Positions 6,553 to 16,500 of a DNA stretch of 22,565 nucleotides are shown here, one piece after another. The stretch covers positions 1 through 22,565 of IMG/VR virus record IMGVR_UViG_3300028131_000046; one strand, written 5' to 3'. This DNA is from a virus. Every line of letters begins with the position of its first letter. Position 1 is the first letter of the stretch. The notes beneath the pieces were generated by a model that saw only the letters and a program-made list of their open reading frames with translations, was not told the origin of the DNA and did no database searches. The translations under genes and the position numbers were made by a program.

Positions 6553-7141
6553 GTTTTCTTATCGAATATAAAACTGGGATAAACTTGAGTTCATCGTCAA
6601 GCATCCCTATGTTATTCTTATATTCTATAAGTATCTCGTTATTGGATAAAAAATCAATTGATGCAGTTTTAATCTTATCAATGAATTTATCAACATCACC
6701 GTTAATGAATTTTATTTGTCTTAAATCAAAACCAAATATATATTTATCTGAATATATATAGAGCATCTTATCTGTAAGAAATGATATATTTTTATCGAAG
6801 CTTTTTATTTTATCAAAAATCTTTTTGATTTTTCTTTCATTAAAAAGTATTACATCAACAAAGATGTATTCTATTGTATTCGTTAAATGTTTATATGAAT
6901 TTTCTATGAAGTAGAATAGGTCTTCTTCGAATAACCCTCTCTTTTCTTTCTTTGAGAACGTCCAGTAATTTAAATCATTTATTTTTCTATCAATATAATT
7001 TAAATCACCATATGATTGTGTGGCATTATCTATGCCAATAACCAACGTTGGGATTCCTTCAATAATCTTATCAAAAGAATCCACAACATTAAAGTTTTCA
7101 TCTACCTTAATATTATCTATTGTTACAATATTACCAATCAT
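6545..7141 (-). CDS. Unknown 198-aa protein, partner of the following 133-aa gene
   Basis: This protein has no recognised family. Predicted alpha/beta character: MIGNIVTIDNIKV and GIPTLVIGID look like strands of a Rossmann-like or nuclease-like N-terminus. A helical middle follows (FEEDLFYFIENSYKHL, then EYIFVDVILFNERKIKKIF), and then IYSDKYIFGFDLRQIKFI. No clear Walker, PIN or metal-binding signature is visible. It lies 37 bases after the amidase gene and its end overlaps the next start by 8 bases. The pair is a separate little cassette between the structural genes and the replication genes. Confidence 0.75.
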   Translation of the reverse strand: MIGNIVTIDNIKVDENFNVVDSFDKIIEGIPTLVIGIDNATQSYGDLNYIDRKINDLNYWTFSKKEKRGLFEEDLFYFIENSYKHLTNTIEYIFVDVILFNERKIKKIFDKIKSFDKNISFLTDKMLYIYSDKYIFGFDLRQIKFINGDVDKFIDKIKTASIDFLSNNEILIEYKNNIGMLDDELKFIPVLYSIRKHG

Positions 7142-7178
7142 TAAGGCAAATATAATAAAAAATAACTAAAAATACAAA

Positions 7179-7928
7179 TTATTTGTTGCTACCATTACCT
7201 CCACCTCCAGATTTTAAATCTGATGTGAAACTTAAGTCAGAAACTTCATTACTTAAATCCCTTTCTGAATATCCATATCTTGTACCGTTTTCACTTTTAC
7301 CTGGTCCTTTACAACCACCACTTGATTGTTTACAACCACCACCACTTCTTTCTTTTATACATCTACAATCGTCTAGCTTTTCTGGGAATGGTGCATAACC
7401 AGTTTTCCAAAGTTCAAAACCAGCACTCTTAATTTTTGGTCTTCTAATAAATTCATCAAATGGGAATGTGTATGGGTCTATTTTTCTACCAGGTGAAATC
7501 CAATGATGCCCAGTAATATATTTTAAATTAGGTATTGATTCTTTTAAATCTAAAATTAAGTTAGCACAAGCCGTTATCTGTTGATTATTAAATTTATTAT
7601 TACCTTCAGTACCTAACATACTAAATGATATACCAATACTATAAGAATTAACAAATCTACCTTTAGGTCCGTATGAATTACCAGCATGACTAAGTTTTCT
7701 AGTAGCTGGGGCACCCTGATATATCTTACCTTGTTTATCTATTAAAAAATGATAACCATAACCCTTACTTTTAAGTGTTGTAACATCACTAGTAATACTA
7801 GCACCAGCAGTCCAATGTAATACAATAGTGTTAATATCATCTATATCCATACTTTTTTTATTTAAAAAATATGGTTGTATTAATTTAAAATCTTCATTTT
7901 TAACATTCTCAAATGGTTGTATTGCCAT
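7179..7928 (-). CDS. N-acetylmuramoyl-L-alanine amidase (Amidase_2/T7 lysozyme type) with Cys/Gly tail
   Basis: This is a zinc amidase that cleaves the bond between N-acetylmuramic acid and L-alanine in peptidoglycan. The fold is visible from about 30 to 160: TIVLHWTAG (H38 first zinc ligand), GYGYHFLIDKQGKIYQG, SHAGNSYG (H81), SIGISFSM, then GHHWISPGRKIDP with H141 or H142 as the second ligand, K149 at the catalytic Lys position of T7 lysozyme, and D151 as the third ligand where T7 has Cys130. After residue 165 comes a tail of about 85 aa with Cys at 188, 190, 199 and 206 set among Gly/Ser/Lys, ending GGGGNGSNK. No signal peptide or holin partner is seen. It directly follows the giant hub gene (14-base gap), so it could be a virion-borne tail lysin or the lysis endolysin; the context slightly favours the former. 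Confidence 0.9.
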   Translation of the reverse strand: MAIQPFENVKNEDFKLIQPYFLNKKSMDIDDINTIVLHWTAGASITSDVTTLKSKGYGYHFLIDKQGKIYQGAPATRKLSHAGNSYGPKGRFVNSYSIGISFSMLGTEGNNKFNNQQITACANLILDLKESIPNLKYITGHHWISPGRKIDPYTFPFDEFIRRPKIKSAGFELWKTGYAPFPEKLDDCRCIKERSGGGCKQSSGGCKGPGKSENGTRYGYSERDLSNEVSDLSFTSDLKSGGGGNGSNK

Positions 7929-7942
7929 AACATTATAATTTA

Positions 7943-10900
7943 TTAAATTATTATTCCTCCACTACTTTCTTGTAATGTAAAGTTACTATCATAAACTTTT
8001 CCAGTTCTACCTTTTTTAGTTTCTACTTGATTTAAGTAACCTAAAAGACCACTAAATAATTCACTCTTAGTTATTAATGGTGTTTTTGTTCTTTTAACTC
8101 TAACACCCTTAAAATTAGTTTGCATATTGTGTGGTGTTATACTGTGAGTCACTTTAAATATATTATATGTACCTCTAAACATAGGCACATTTGATAATTG
8201 AAAGTACATGAATGGTTGAATCATAGCATTACCCATCATATCAACTTCACATGTGTATGCTCTATTTTGATATACATTCCATAAATTCTGACCATTATAT
8301 GATGGTTTTGTTTTATCCCCTAATTTAGTTAAATTTTCAACAGTATTTAAACTTTCAAGTGTTGCTGTAAATTCGCTTTGGTCTAATTTAAGATTTTTGA
8401 AATATGACTGATTTTGTTTAGCGTAACTAACTAAGAAATAAGGTATATTCGTATTATTATCATTTTTCTCTGTTAGAAAATCATTTGGTAATTTTGTAGT
8501 TGAATATCCGTTATTATCATAATCAATAATAAATGAATCGTCTGGGTGTGATGAATCTTCACCCATATCTAAGTGATTAGATATTTGACCAGAATACATA
8601 CAAACAAATGAAGGTCCTTGAGATATTGATTTAGCCTTACTATATGGGTATGGTTTAAAAACATCTATAACATCATTAATATCACTATAATTTATAAAAT
8701 TAGGTAGAGGTATAAAGTTAAAGTTATTATCCCTTAATATTGTATCTAGTAAATTAAAGACTGATTTATTTGGTTTACCTAAAATTAATTCTTTAACCAT
8801 ATATGGGTTTATATAAAATTTATCACCAATATCATTATATGACCTGTCAATAAATCTAAATGTATTAAATAAACCTTCTTTTTTAATATTACTACTGCAT
8901 GATGCTACTGGTAGGTTAGAGTCATTACCAGCAATCCATTTATTATATACTGAAGATAATTCCCTATATATTGTTAGTTTTATTAAATCATCATCAATAG
9001 TATTAAATATTTGTTGTTCTATTTTATCTTGTTCTTTTTCTAATACTTTATCATAATCTTTAGCTAATGTTTTAAATCTAGATAAGAATCCGTTTAGATA
9101 TACATCAAATTGGTCTTTATTAACCCATAGTTTTGAATATCTTTTTTTTGTACTAATATAATTATTATACCTAAATATTTCTGGTTTACCATTTAAAATC
9201 CAGACATATTCAGCTATTAAATTTTTAATTAAATCAGCACCTTTTGTTCCATTTCTATTTACTAGTGTAAATTGATAAGCATTAAGTTGGTCCCATGTAC
9301 CCCATCCTGGATAATTAGCACTACTAATAAAATCCGCTTGTGCAGTAATATTAACATAGTTTTTAATACCATCACCTTGTGTATAAACCTTATCATCAAA
9401 AATATTTCTTAAATCTGATACCTTAACTTTTTTAGTGTAATCTGTAACAAGAGCATTTGTTGGTTTATGTTGAATAATTTTTAAATCATTATATAGTTTT
9501 TCCCATTCACTAAATTCCCAGTCCTCTGGTTTTTCAGTATATAATAATTCATATTGTCTTCTAACTTCAACAAACGCACCTTTAGAGAAATCTTGAAAAA
9601 CTTTTTTAAATTTATCTTTAACTTCTTTTGGTAGATTTATAATAGTTTTGTCAATATCTGGATATTTGTCAGCTCCAATATTAAAATTCATACCAGATAT
9701 TCTTTCTTCACTGGTTTCATATAGGTACTCATAGTACTTTGGTAATACTGTGTCTTCATCTTGCCATGGTAAAAAATATTTTTCTGAGGTGTTACCAGTA
9801 AACCTTAATATATCATTACCTTTTGAACCTTCTTCATATCTATAAATTATACCACCTATAAATGCACACCATAATTTAGGTGCTTTTATGAATGACCCAT
9901 AGTTTGAAAACAATCCCTTTAGTGTTGGTGAGTCGTCTTCTTCATAAAAAGATTCATCTTTATTTATTTCATTATATCTATCAAATAAACTAACATCTAT
10001 AGTATCATATGCATTAGCACTTAAATCACCAATATCACCTATAAGTCCTTGCCATCCAAAACTATGTAAGAATAAGAAGGCTCTAGCTTCATTAGTCTCT
10101 TGTTCATAATAAAATCTAGACCCAAATAAACTAAAATAACGTAAACCGTTTTGATTGGTTAAGTCATCTTGTATTCCAAACTCTATAAAAGGAACATATG
10201 TTTTATCTCTATTTTCAACACTATAATTTTTATGTTCTTCAGTTAAATAACCTAACAACTCTCTTTGTTTTACGTAATTATTTGGTTGTAAATCTTCGTT
10301 ATTATTAGTATTGTAATTCCTAGAAGTTACAAGGTTAAAGTTTATACCATCATATTCTGAATTTAAATTATCATAATCATATTGATAACGTTTTTTTAAT
10401 TTATCATAACCATCACATAAGTATGTACCAAAATTATCAGCAAAAGACCCAACTCTTTGAGACCAATAAGCACATAATACTGATGATACATTAGATGGTA
10501 CATCTCTTTTTGGGAAATGTTTTGCATCTAATTTTCTATCTCTATCACCACCACCGCTTGAATCATATTGTATATCTGATATTTCAGTAGTTTTTACTCT
10601 ACCGTTATAAGTGAATAAATCTGTACCTTCAGAATATGTATCAAAATCTTCTATAATAGCTGTTGGTTCAGGATATATTTCATTATATGTTGGTTTTCTT
10701 AATGTAAATTGTTTTATATATGCTTCACTATCAACACCAAAAGCATTTAATATAGATTTTTTTTCTTTATCAAAAAATGTTGTAGCAAAGTCTGGTAATG
10801 TTCTTTGTTCTTCATAGTCGTCTTTATCAAGTATTTTAAAATATTCATCACTACCAACACTTGTTGTGATGCTTTTATTTGTAATGCTATTAACATTACT

Positions 10901-13234
10901 ATCAATAAATAAATATTCACTCTTTAACGCTGATAATTCACCATCACTTTTTAATTTATCACCATTCTTAAATATTTGACCATTAAAACCACCATTAACT
11001 GGTAGTATAGCCATTTCACCATCACCTATTAAGTATCTGTATTTGTAGTATTCTCCTTTAATACTCGTATTATCATCAATATTTTCGTCAGTAAAAGATA
11101 CTGTATTCATAACGTATTTACCGTTTATATCCTCATTCTTTTTTCCTAGGAAATTAGATATTAAATCTTCTATAGTATTTTTACCTTTTATTGTATCTAC
11201 AATATCTCGTTTTTTTTCATCTTCAAAATCAACTATGGCGTTAAATAAATTTTCAGCTTCCATTTCACCCATTATTTCAGCCATTCTGCTACTGAATAAA
11301 CTATAGTTAGAAACTCTTAAACCTAAGAATCCCCTTAATAGTAATGTTGTAACAGCTTCTTCCCAAACTGTTCTACTACCAACATCTTCTTTTAATGCTA
11401 TTGTGTATGGGTTATTTTTTATTGCTGAATCACCACTTGATAAAGTTGTTAATTGAGTTTCTATTGGTGATATTGGATAAAAATTAGCCGCACTATTTTG
11501 ACCTTGCGCATCTATTTCTTGAATATCTTCTTTAGTTTGTTCTATTAGTATTTTTAATAATTCCTCAACAAATTTAACTTCTTGCATTTGTGGTACCTTT
11601 TTACCAATCCATGATTCTGTAGAAGTTTGTTGTCCTTCAGAATCTTCTTTAGTTTCGTAATATTCTGGCCATGGATATACTTTATTTTTATCTGTATTAT
11701 TTTGGTTTATATTATTATTCTTATCTTTGGTTAGAATATCCCTTATTTTCTGACTTCTTTCACCATCTTCGTATGCTTCTTTTGAAACCTGACCTAACGT
11801 TTTTATAAAAACCTCAGAATGTGTTATTATCATTTTGGTTATATTTCTAATTGTTGGTTTAAAATTTAGGTTTTCTTCAGCTTTGGCTGCTAATTCATCA
11901 GCTAACGCTTCAGTTAATTTTTTATTTTGTTCATTTATTTTATCTTCTTTTTCATTTAATAATTTAAATTGATTTCTTAAATCAAAAACATAAAATTCAT
12001 TTGATTCTGGTGCGTAGTTTTTAACTTCTTTAGCTAATTCTTCATTTGAGTTTTTGGTTACTGAACCTTCTGCTGTGCTACCATTTAAAGAATTTATTGT
12101 TTTAGCCAATTCGTCTTGAGATTGTTTTGAAGCAGTTTTAGTGATAGGACCAATACCATCATCTTTAAAAGATGTTATGTCAGATGATTTTATCTTTAAA
12201 TCTTCACTTGAAACCTTAGTGTTAAACCCATCTTTTTTATCATCTAATAGTTTTATAATACCTTCTTTTTCTTTTTTTATTAAATTTTCTAAAACTTTAT
12301 TATTATCTTTAACTTTCTTTTTTGATGAAAATACAATACCTAATTCAGTGTCAATTATATAGTCTCCAGTCTCACCCTTCATTGATTTCATTAGGTTAGT
12401 TAACCTTTCTCTTAGTCTGTTAATGATATCTATAGTTTCTTTTGATTCATCTAGTTTTTTTACATTAACATCATCATTTTTTATTTTATCAAATTCTTCA
12501 GCTAGGTTTTCAACAGAATCCATGAATTCATCAATACTCATTAATTCTGGGTCTTTATCTGTTTCTTCTTTCCAAAGAACCTTACCCTTTTCAGTTTTAA
12601 TTACAGCTCTAATAATACCTAAAAGCATATCAGTTAATAAAGCATATGTATAACCGATAAATTCTGTATTAATTTCAAAGTTACCAGTTTCACTATTAAA
12701 AACACTATTCCATTTATATAAGTGTAGACAATAAGTAACTGGTTTACCATAAAACCCCTTAACCTTTAATTCAAATATTGGGTATGGCATATCAAAAAAA
12801 GCATTATATTTACTATGGTTACCTTGTTGGAATATTGCATTACCTCTGATATCAACAAATTTTATTGTTATTCTTGGGGTATATGCTGTATCAAAATTTA
12901 TATGAATATTTTCAATACCAAGAGTTTCTAAGTCTCTATTTTGGTCATTTTTATCAAAGGAAGTTGTTGCATTAGTATAGTTTGTTGTTAAGTTATAAAC
13001 ATCTTTCCCATTATCATCAACACCAGTTTTGCTACCACCTATAAATTTAATAGGCTTACTAGCACCTTCCGAGCTATTAGTAACAACACCATTATTAATA
13101 ACACTTCTATTTTTTCTAACACTATTTAATTCAACATATATCGATAAATCTTCTGTTGAATATAATCTATTGTCATTTGGGTTTGGTTCAAAAACTAATA
13201 ACCTATTTTTTCTTTGTGCTTCTTCTCTAGCCAT
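7943..13234 (-). CDS. Giant 1763-aa probable baseplate hub/structural protein
   Basis: This is a large virion protein, most likely a baseplate component. Residues about 108-205 form a beta-rich module (ITIKFVDIRGN, then PIFELKVKGFYGKPVTY, then FEINTEFIGYTYALLTD). A long charged, coiled-coil-prone middle section follows (about 220-560), and then a very long mixed region. The C-terminal 110 residues (CEVDMMGNAMIQPFMYFQL, then RGTYNIFKVTHSITPHNM, then TNFKGVRVKR) look like the tail-hub/late-control gpD-type ending, in which a G-x-Y-x-V-x-x-V-x-H motif precedes a strand. T4 gp27 is only about 391 aa, so this would be a much expanded hub or a fusion. Its start ATGGCTAG overlaps the stop of the preceding gp53-like gene by 8 bases. 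No enzyme domain was recognised in the middle. Confidence 0.7.
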   Translation of the reverse strand: MAREEAQRKNRLLVFEPNPNDNRLYSTEDLSIYVELNSVRKNRSVINNGVVTNSSEGASKPIKFIGGSKTGVDDNGKDVYNLTTNYTNATTSFDKNDQNRDLETLGIENIHINFDTAYTPRITIKFVDIRGNAIFQQGNHSKYNAFFDMPYPIFELKVKGFYGKPVTYCLHLYKWNSVFNSETGNFEINTEFIGYTYALLTDMLLGIIRAVIKTEKGKVLWKEETDKDPELMSIDEFMDSVENLAEEFDKIKNDDVNVKKLDESKETIDIINRLRERLTNLMKSMKGETGDYIIDTELGIVFSSKKKVKDNNKVLENLIKKEKEGIIKLLDDKKDGFNTKVSSEDLKIKSSDITSFKDDGIGPITKTASKQSQDELAKTINSLNGSTAEGSVTKNSNEELAKEVKNYAPESNEFYVFDLRNQFKLLNEKEDKINEQNKKLTEALADELAAKAEENLNFKPTIRNITKMIITHSEVFIKTLGQVSKEAYEDGERSQKIRDILTKDKNNNINQNNTDKNKVYPWPEYYETKEDSEGQQTSTESWIGKKVPQMQEVKFVEELLKILIEQTKEDIQEIDAQGQNSAANFYPISPIETQLTTLSSGDSAIKNNPYTIALKEDVGSRTVWEEAVTTLLLRGFLGLRVSNYSLFSSRMAEIMGEMEAENLFNAIVDFEDEKKRDIVDTIKGKNTIEDLISNFLGKKNEDINGKYVMNTVSFTDENIDDNTSIKGEYYKYRYLIGDGEMAILPVNGGFNGQIFKNGDKLKSDGELSALKSEYLFIDSNVNSITNKSITTSVGSDEYFKILDKDDYEEQRTLPDFATTFFDKEKKSILNAFGVDSEAYIKQFTLRKPTYNEIYPEPTAIIEDFDTYSEGTDLFTYNGRVKTTEISDIQYDSSGGGDRDRKLDAKHFPKRDVPSNVSSVLCAYWSQRVGSFADNFGTYLCDGYDKLKKRYQYDYDNLNSEYDGINFNLVTSRNYNTNNNEDLQPNNYVKQRELLGYLTEEHKNYSVENRDKTYVPFIEFGIQDDLTNQNGLRYFSLFGSRFYYEQETNEARAFLFLHSFGWQGLIGDIGDLSANAYDTIDVSLFDRYNEINKDESFYEEDDSPTLKGLFSNYGSFIKAPKLWCAFIGGIIYRYEEGSKGNDILRFTGNTSEKYFLPWQDEDTVLPKYYEYLYETSEERISGMNFNIGADKYPDIDKTIINLPKEVKDKFKKVFQDFSKGAFVEVRRQYELLYTEKPEDWEFSEWEKLYNDLKIIQHKPTNALVTDYTKKVKVSDLRNIFDDKVYTQGDGIKNYVNITAQADFISSANYPGWGTWDQLNAYQFTLVNRNGTKGADLIKNLIAEYVWILNGKPEIFRYNNYISTKKRYSKLWVNKDQFDVYLNGFLSRFKTLAKDYDKVLEKEQDKIEQQIFNTIDDDLIKLTIYRELSSVYNKWIAGNDSNLPVASCSSNIKKEGLFNTFRFIDRSYNDIGDKFYINPYMVKELILGKPNKSVFNLLDTILRDNNFNFIPLPNFINYSDINDVIDVFKPYPYSKAKSISQGPSFVCMYSGQISNHLDMGEDSSHPDDSFIIDYDNNGYSTTKLPNDFLTEKNDNNTNIPYFLVSYAKQNQSYFKNLKLDQSEFTATLESLNTVENLTKLGDKTKPSYNGQNLWNVYQNRAYTCEVDMMGNAMIQPFMYFQLSNVPMFRGTYNIFKVTHSITPHNMQTNFKGVRVKRTKTPLITKSELFSGLLGYLNQVETKKGRTGKVYDSNFTLQESSGGIII

Positions 13235-13544
13235 ATAATTCTTTATAAATGTTGACTGAATTTATATATCTGTCTATCGCATCTTCAAATGGATATGGTA
13301 TCCTTATAATATCTCTATCTTTTATTTCAAATTCTAATCCACCATATTGTGGATTAGCTAACAAAATAAGCCAACCATGATATGGGTTATTATAATACCT
13401 TTGACTTAAAATGTCAAGCCTAGTTTCTCCAGTCTTATAAATAACAGTTTTATCATTAGAACCTACAGGTATTCTTATACCAGGTATTGGTTTCATTTCT
13501 CCATTATCTCTAAAAGATTCGTATCTATCAAAATATGTTGCCAT
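13227..13544 (-). CDS. Baseplate wedge protein, gp53/LysM-like
   Basis: This small baseplate protein has 105 aa. The central segment ETRLDILSQRYYNNPYHGWL, followed by ILLANPQ and later IKDRDIIRIPYP, matches the short LysM-like fold found in T4 gp53 and in LysM tail proteins (D-x-[IL]-x-x-[RK]-Y-Y, W-x-[IL]-[IL]-x-x-A-N, then a final IxIP strand). T4 gp53 is about 196 aa, so this is the compact form. The start has a purine-rich AAAAAGA 5 bases upstream, and the stop overlaps the giant hub start by 8 bases, consistent with coupled translation. Confidence 0.75.
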   Translation of the reverse strand: MATYFDRYESFRDNGEMKPIPGIRIPVGSNDKTVIYKTGETRLDILSQRYYNNPYHGWLILLANPQYGGLEFEIKDRDIIRIPYPFEDAIDRYINSVNIYKELYG

Positions 13545-13574
13545 AATTATCTTTTTTTATATTGTGATATAAGT

Positions 13575-16500
13575 TTATAGTATTATTGGTTGTCTATTTT
13601 GACCAACTTTTGTTGTTACAGAAATCTTATTATTACCATCAGAACTAGTAACAATAAATGAAACTAAATAATCAACATTTGATTCATTTTCTTTATAATC
13701 AATAATAACATTATTAACCTTATATTGACTAAACTTAACTGAAGTTAGTATTTCAAAATCATCCTTACCAGAAGTAATTGTTTCATCACTTACAGGTACT
13801 TCAAAATATACCTTATCATTAATAGTACCATCTTCATTAAAAATAAGTTTTTCAACCCTTAATTTTTTAACTGTATAGTCTTGACTAATATCTTTCTTGA
13901 GTTGTACGCCAATACTTAAACTATTAACACCACTTTCAACTAACTTTGCTGTTACAGGTTTTATTATATCATTTTCATATTGATTTACTTGAGTATTTTC
14001 AGTCTTATTAGCTTCGTTATTAGATTCAACTTCTTGATTATTGGTAGAATCGTTTGTATTATTACTTAAACCTAATTTATTTTGTGGTTCTTCTAATGGT
14101 GTTTTTGGTGAATTTACTTTTTCACCTGGAACAAGTTCACCATAACCCTTACCTTCATCATTTGCTTGAAGTCCTTGTTTAATTTTAATTCTATCAGCTC
14201 TTGCATCGTATATCTCAGTATTAGCAAAGAAGTTATATGATACAGCGTTTTGTAGTTTATTAATTGGGCCTTCTAAACTTGAGCCACCTATAAATGCAAA
14301 ATTAATTGTTACATTAGCAATCATTGGTTGTACACCTACACCTTCTGGGTTTAAATCCCAAACAAGTGGTTCAAAGTCTAAAGACATTGAATCGATTGCT
14401 ATCTTAGTATGATAAAAATCACCAATTCTAAGTATAGACACTGGTGGTCTACCAAAAGCTAAGTTATCAGGTATTCCTTGGTCATGTTTAGTAGGACCTT
14501 GTCTAGTACACTGATGTAAGAAATTAAGTCTTGAGTTAAATCCTTCTGGTGTTATACTATGAAATGATGGGTGAAAATATTTGAGTTTTTCTCTTATATT
14601 ATCATAAACAAAATTATTATTCTCTTCTATCTTCTTAAAATAATGACATTCAGTAAAGAATCTACTTGCTGGTATACTAACATCAGAGAATGGATTAGTA
14701 TTAGGGTTTTCGTATTGACTATCTATTAACTCATCTTCTTTTAAAGAAGCATCATAACTAATCGTAACTTCAACCTTTCTAGCTTTTTTACAACCTAATC
14801 TGTCTTGACCGTTATCACCAGAACAACCATCACCAACACTAACAGAACCAGAACCACTAGTTTTATATCTCTTATTAACTAACTTATCATCAAATATTGA
14901 ACTACCGTTTGGTGTTATAGTTACTTGTGTCATAACTTGATTTTTAAACCAATTTTCAACATTTTTAGCCCTTTCTTCAGATAAAGTTTGGTTATTACTT
15001 GAATTATCATTATTACTTGCTGATTGATTTCCTTGTGTACTTGCATAACCAGTTATATTAACTCTACAATACTTACACTTTTCAATCATAAATGTATTTA
15101 ACTCAGCAAAGAAATCATTATCTTTTATCCAACCCTCAGTTGTAACCCCGTCAATAGTTATAGGTTGTTTCCAACCATTAAGACCAAAATTAGTATTATT
15201 AGGGTATACAAAAGAACCACCACCTACTGTACCATCACCAGTGGTTGTTCCATTTTGTTCCGTCATAGCTGAAACTGGTAATTTATTTCCACCACTATCT
15301 AAACCATCTTCATAAGTTATTGGTATTGAAGATTCGTCATTTGGGAAATAAACAGTAAAGGTAACATCTGGTGGAAGAGTATCATCAACCTTTTCTGGTT
15401 TTTTAGTGTTATCTTTTTTCTCAATATCATCTCTTTGTTGTTGAGTTAATACTAGATTTCTAACATCTTCGTATTCTAAACAACCAGCAAAGAAAGACGC
15501 TATATCATCATTATCAAAATTGTCAGGAAAGAAGTTAGCATAATTTGGATGGTCAATAATAACTTTCCATGAAAGAGTTCCAGTTCTTTCAGTATTGTTG
15601 TAAGTATATATTGGTTCACCTCTACCTATAAAATTGCTTTTATCCCAGCTTACAGACGTTGTCTCGTTAAAACTGATGTCATATGGTGGAAACCACATAA
15701 TTCTTCCTCTAAGACCACTTAACGGGTCTCCTGGACCCTTTTCACACTCTAATAGATTAGTTAAATCATCAGCCCATGCTAAATTCTCTATTGAGAACAT
15801 ATATCTTTTTATATCATCTAGATTACCTTCTTCATCTGTAGTTGGACCTATATTAACAAAACCAGTACTATTTAAAACTGAAGATTTTAAATTATTCGCG
15901 TTTGGTCTATTTGGGAAGTTTGGTCCACCAATAAGTCCAGAATGTTTTTGTAAGTCTTGTACATTGTTATATTTTCTAACTGGTGACCATGTTCTACAAA
16001 ATACATTATCATCTTCTGATGTATTCCCAGCAAGTGCATCAGCACTCAAAACACCAGAACCCTTAGATATTTTATTAGCAACTGTACCTACAGCTCTAAC
16101 ACCACTTTGTATTTCAGTTTTAGTTTCTTTACCGAAACGACCAGAAACAAGTGTTTTAATTTTATTATTTTTAAATAATTTTTGAGTCTTGGTTAAAATA
16201 CTATTTTTATTTTCTGTTTTTAAACTGTATACACCATTAGTTGGTTTATTATTATTTTCATCACCCCAAATAAATTTACCTAAACCATCATTATCACCAC
16301 TTATGTTATCTTCACTCTCAGTAACATTATCGATTAAAGAAGGAAATCCTTCAGATATATCAGCTATATTTTCTAAATTACCACCATTGTTAAGTTTAGA
16401 ACCATAAGCATATATTGAACCACCACTAAGTGGTCCTTGGTTATAACCTCTTCCAGTTCTTTCATCAATAAATTCTGGGACAAAACCTTGTCTTGCACCT

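Noticed and set aside
15634-16185. Plus-strand 183-aa ORF, the longest on that strand
   Set aside because: It lies wholly antisense inside the 1318-aa gene, with no leader, no neighbours in the same direction and no recognisable domain.
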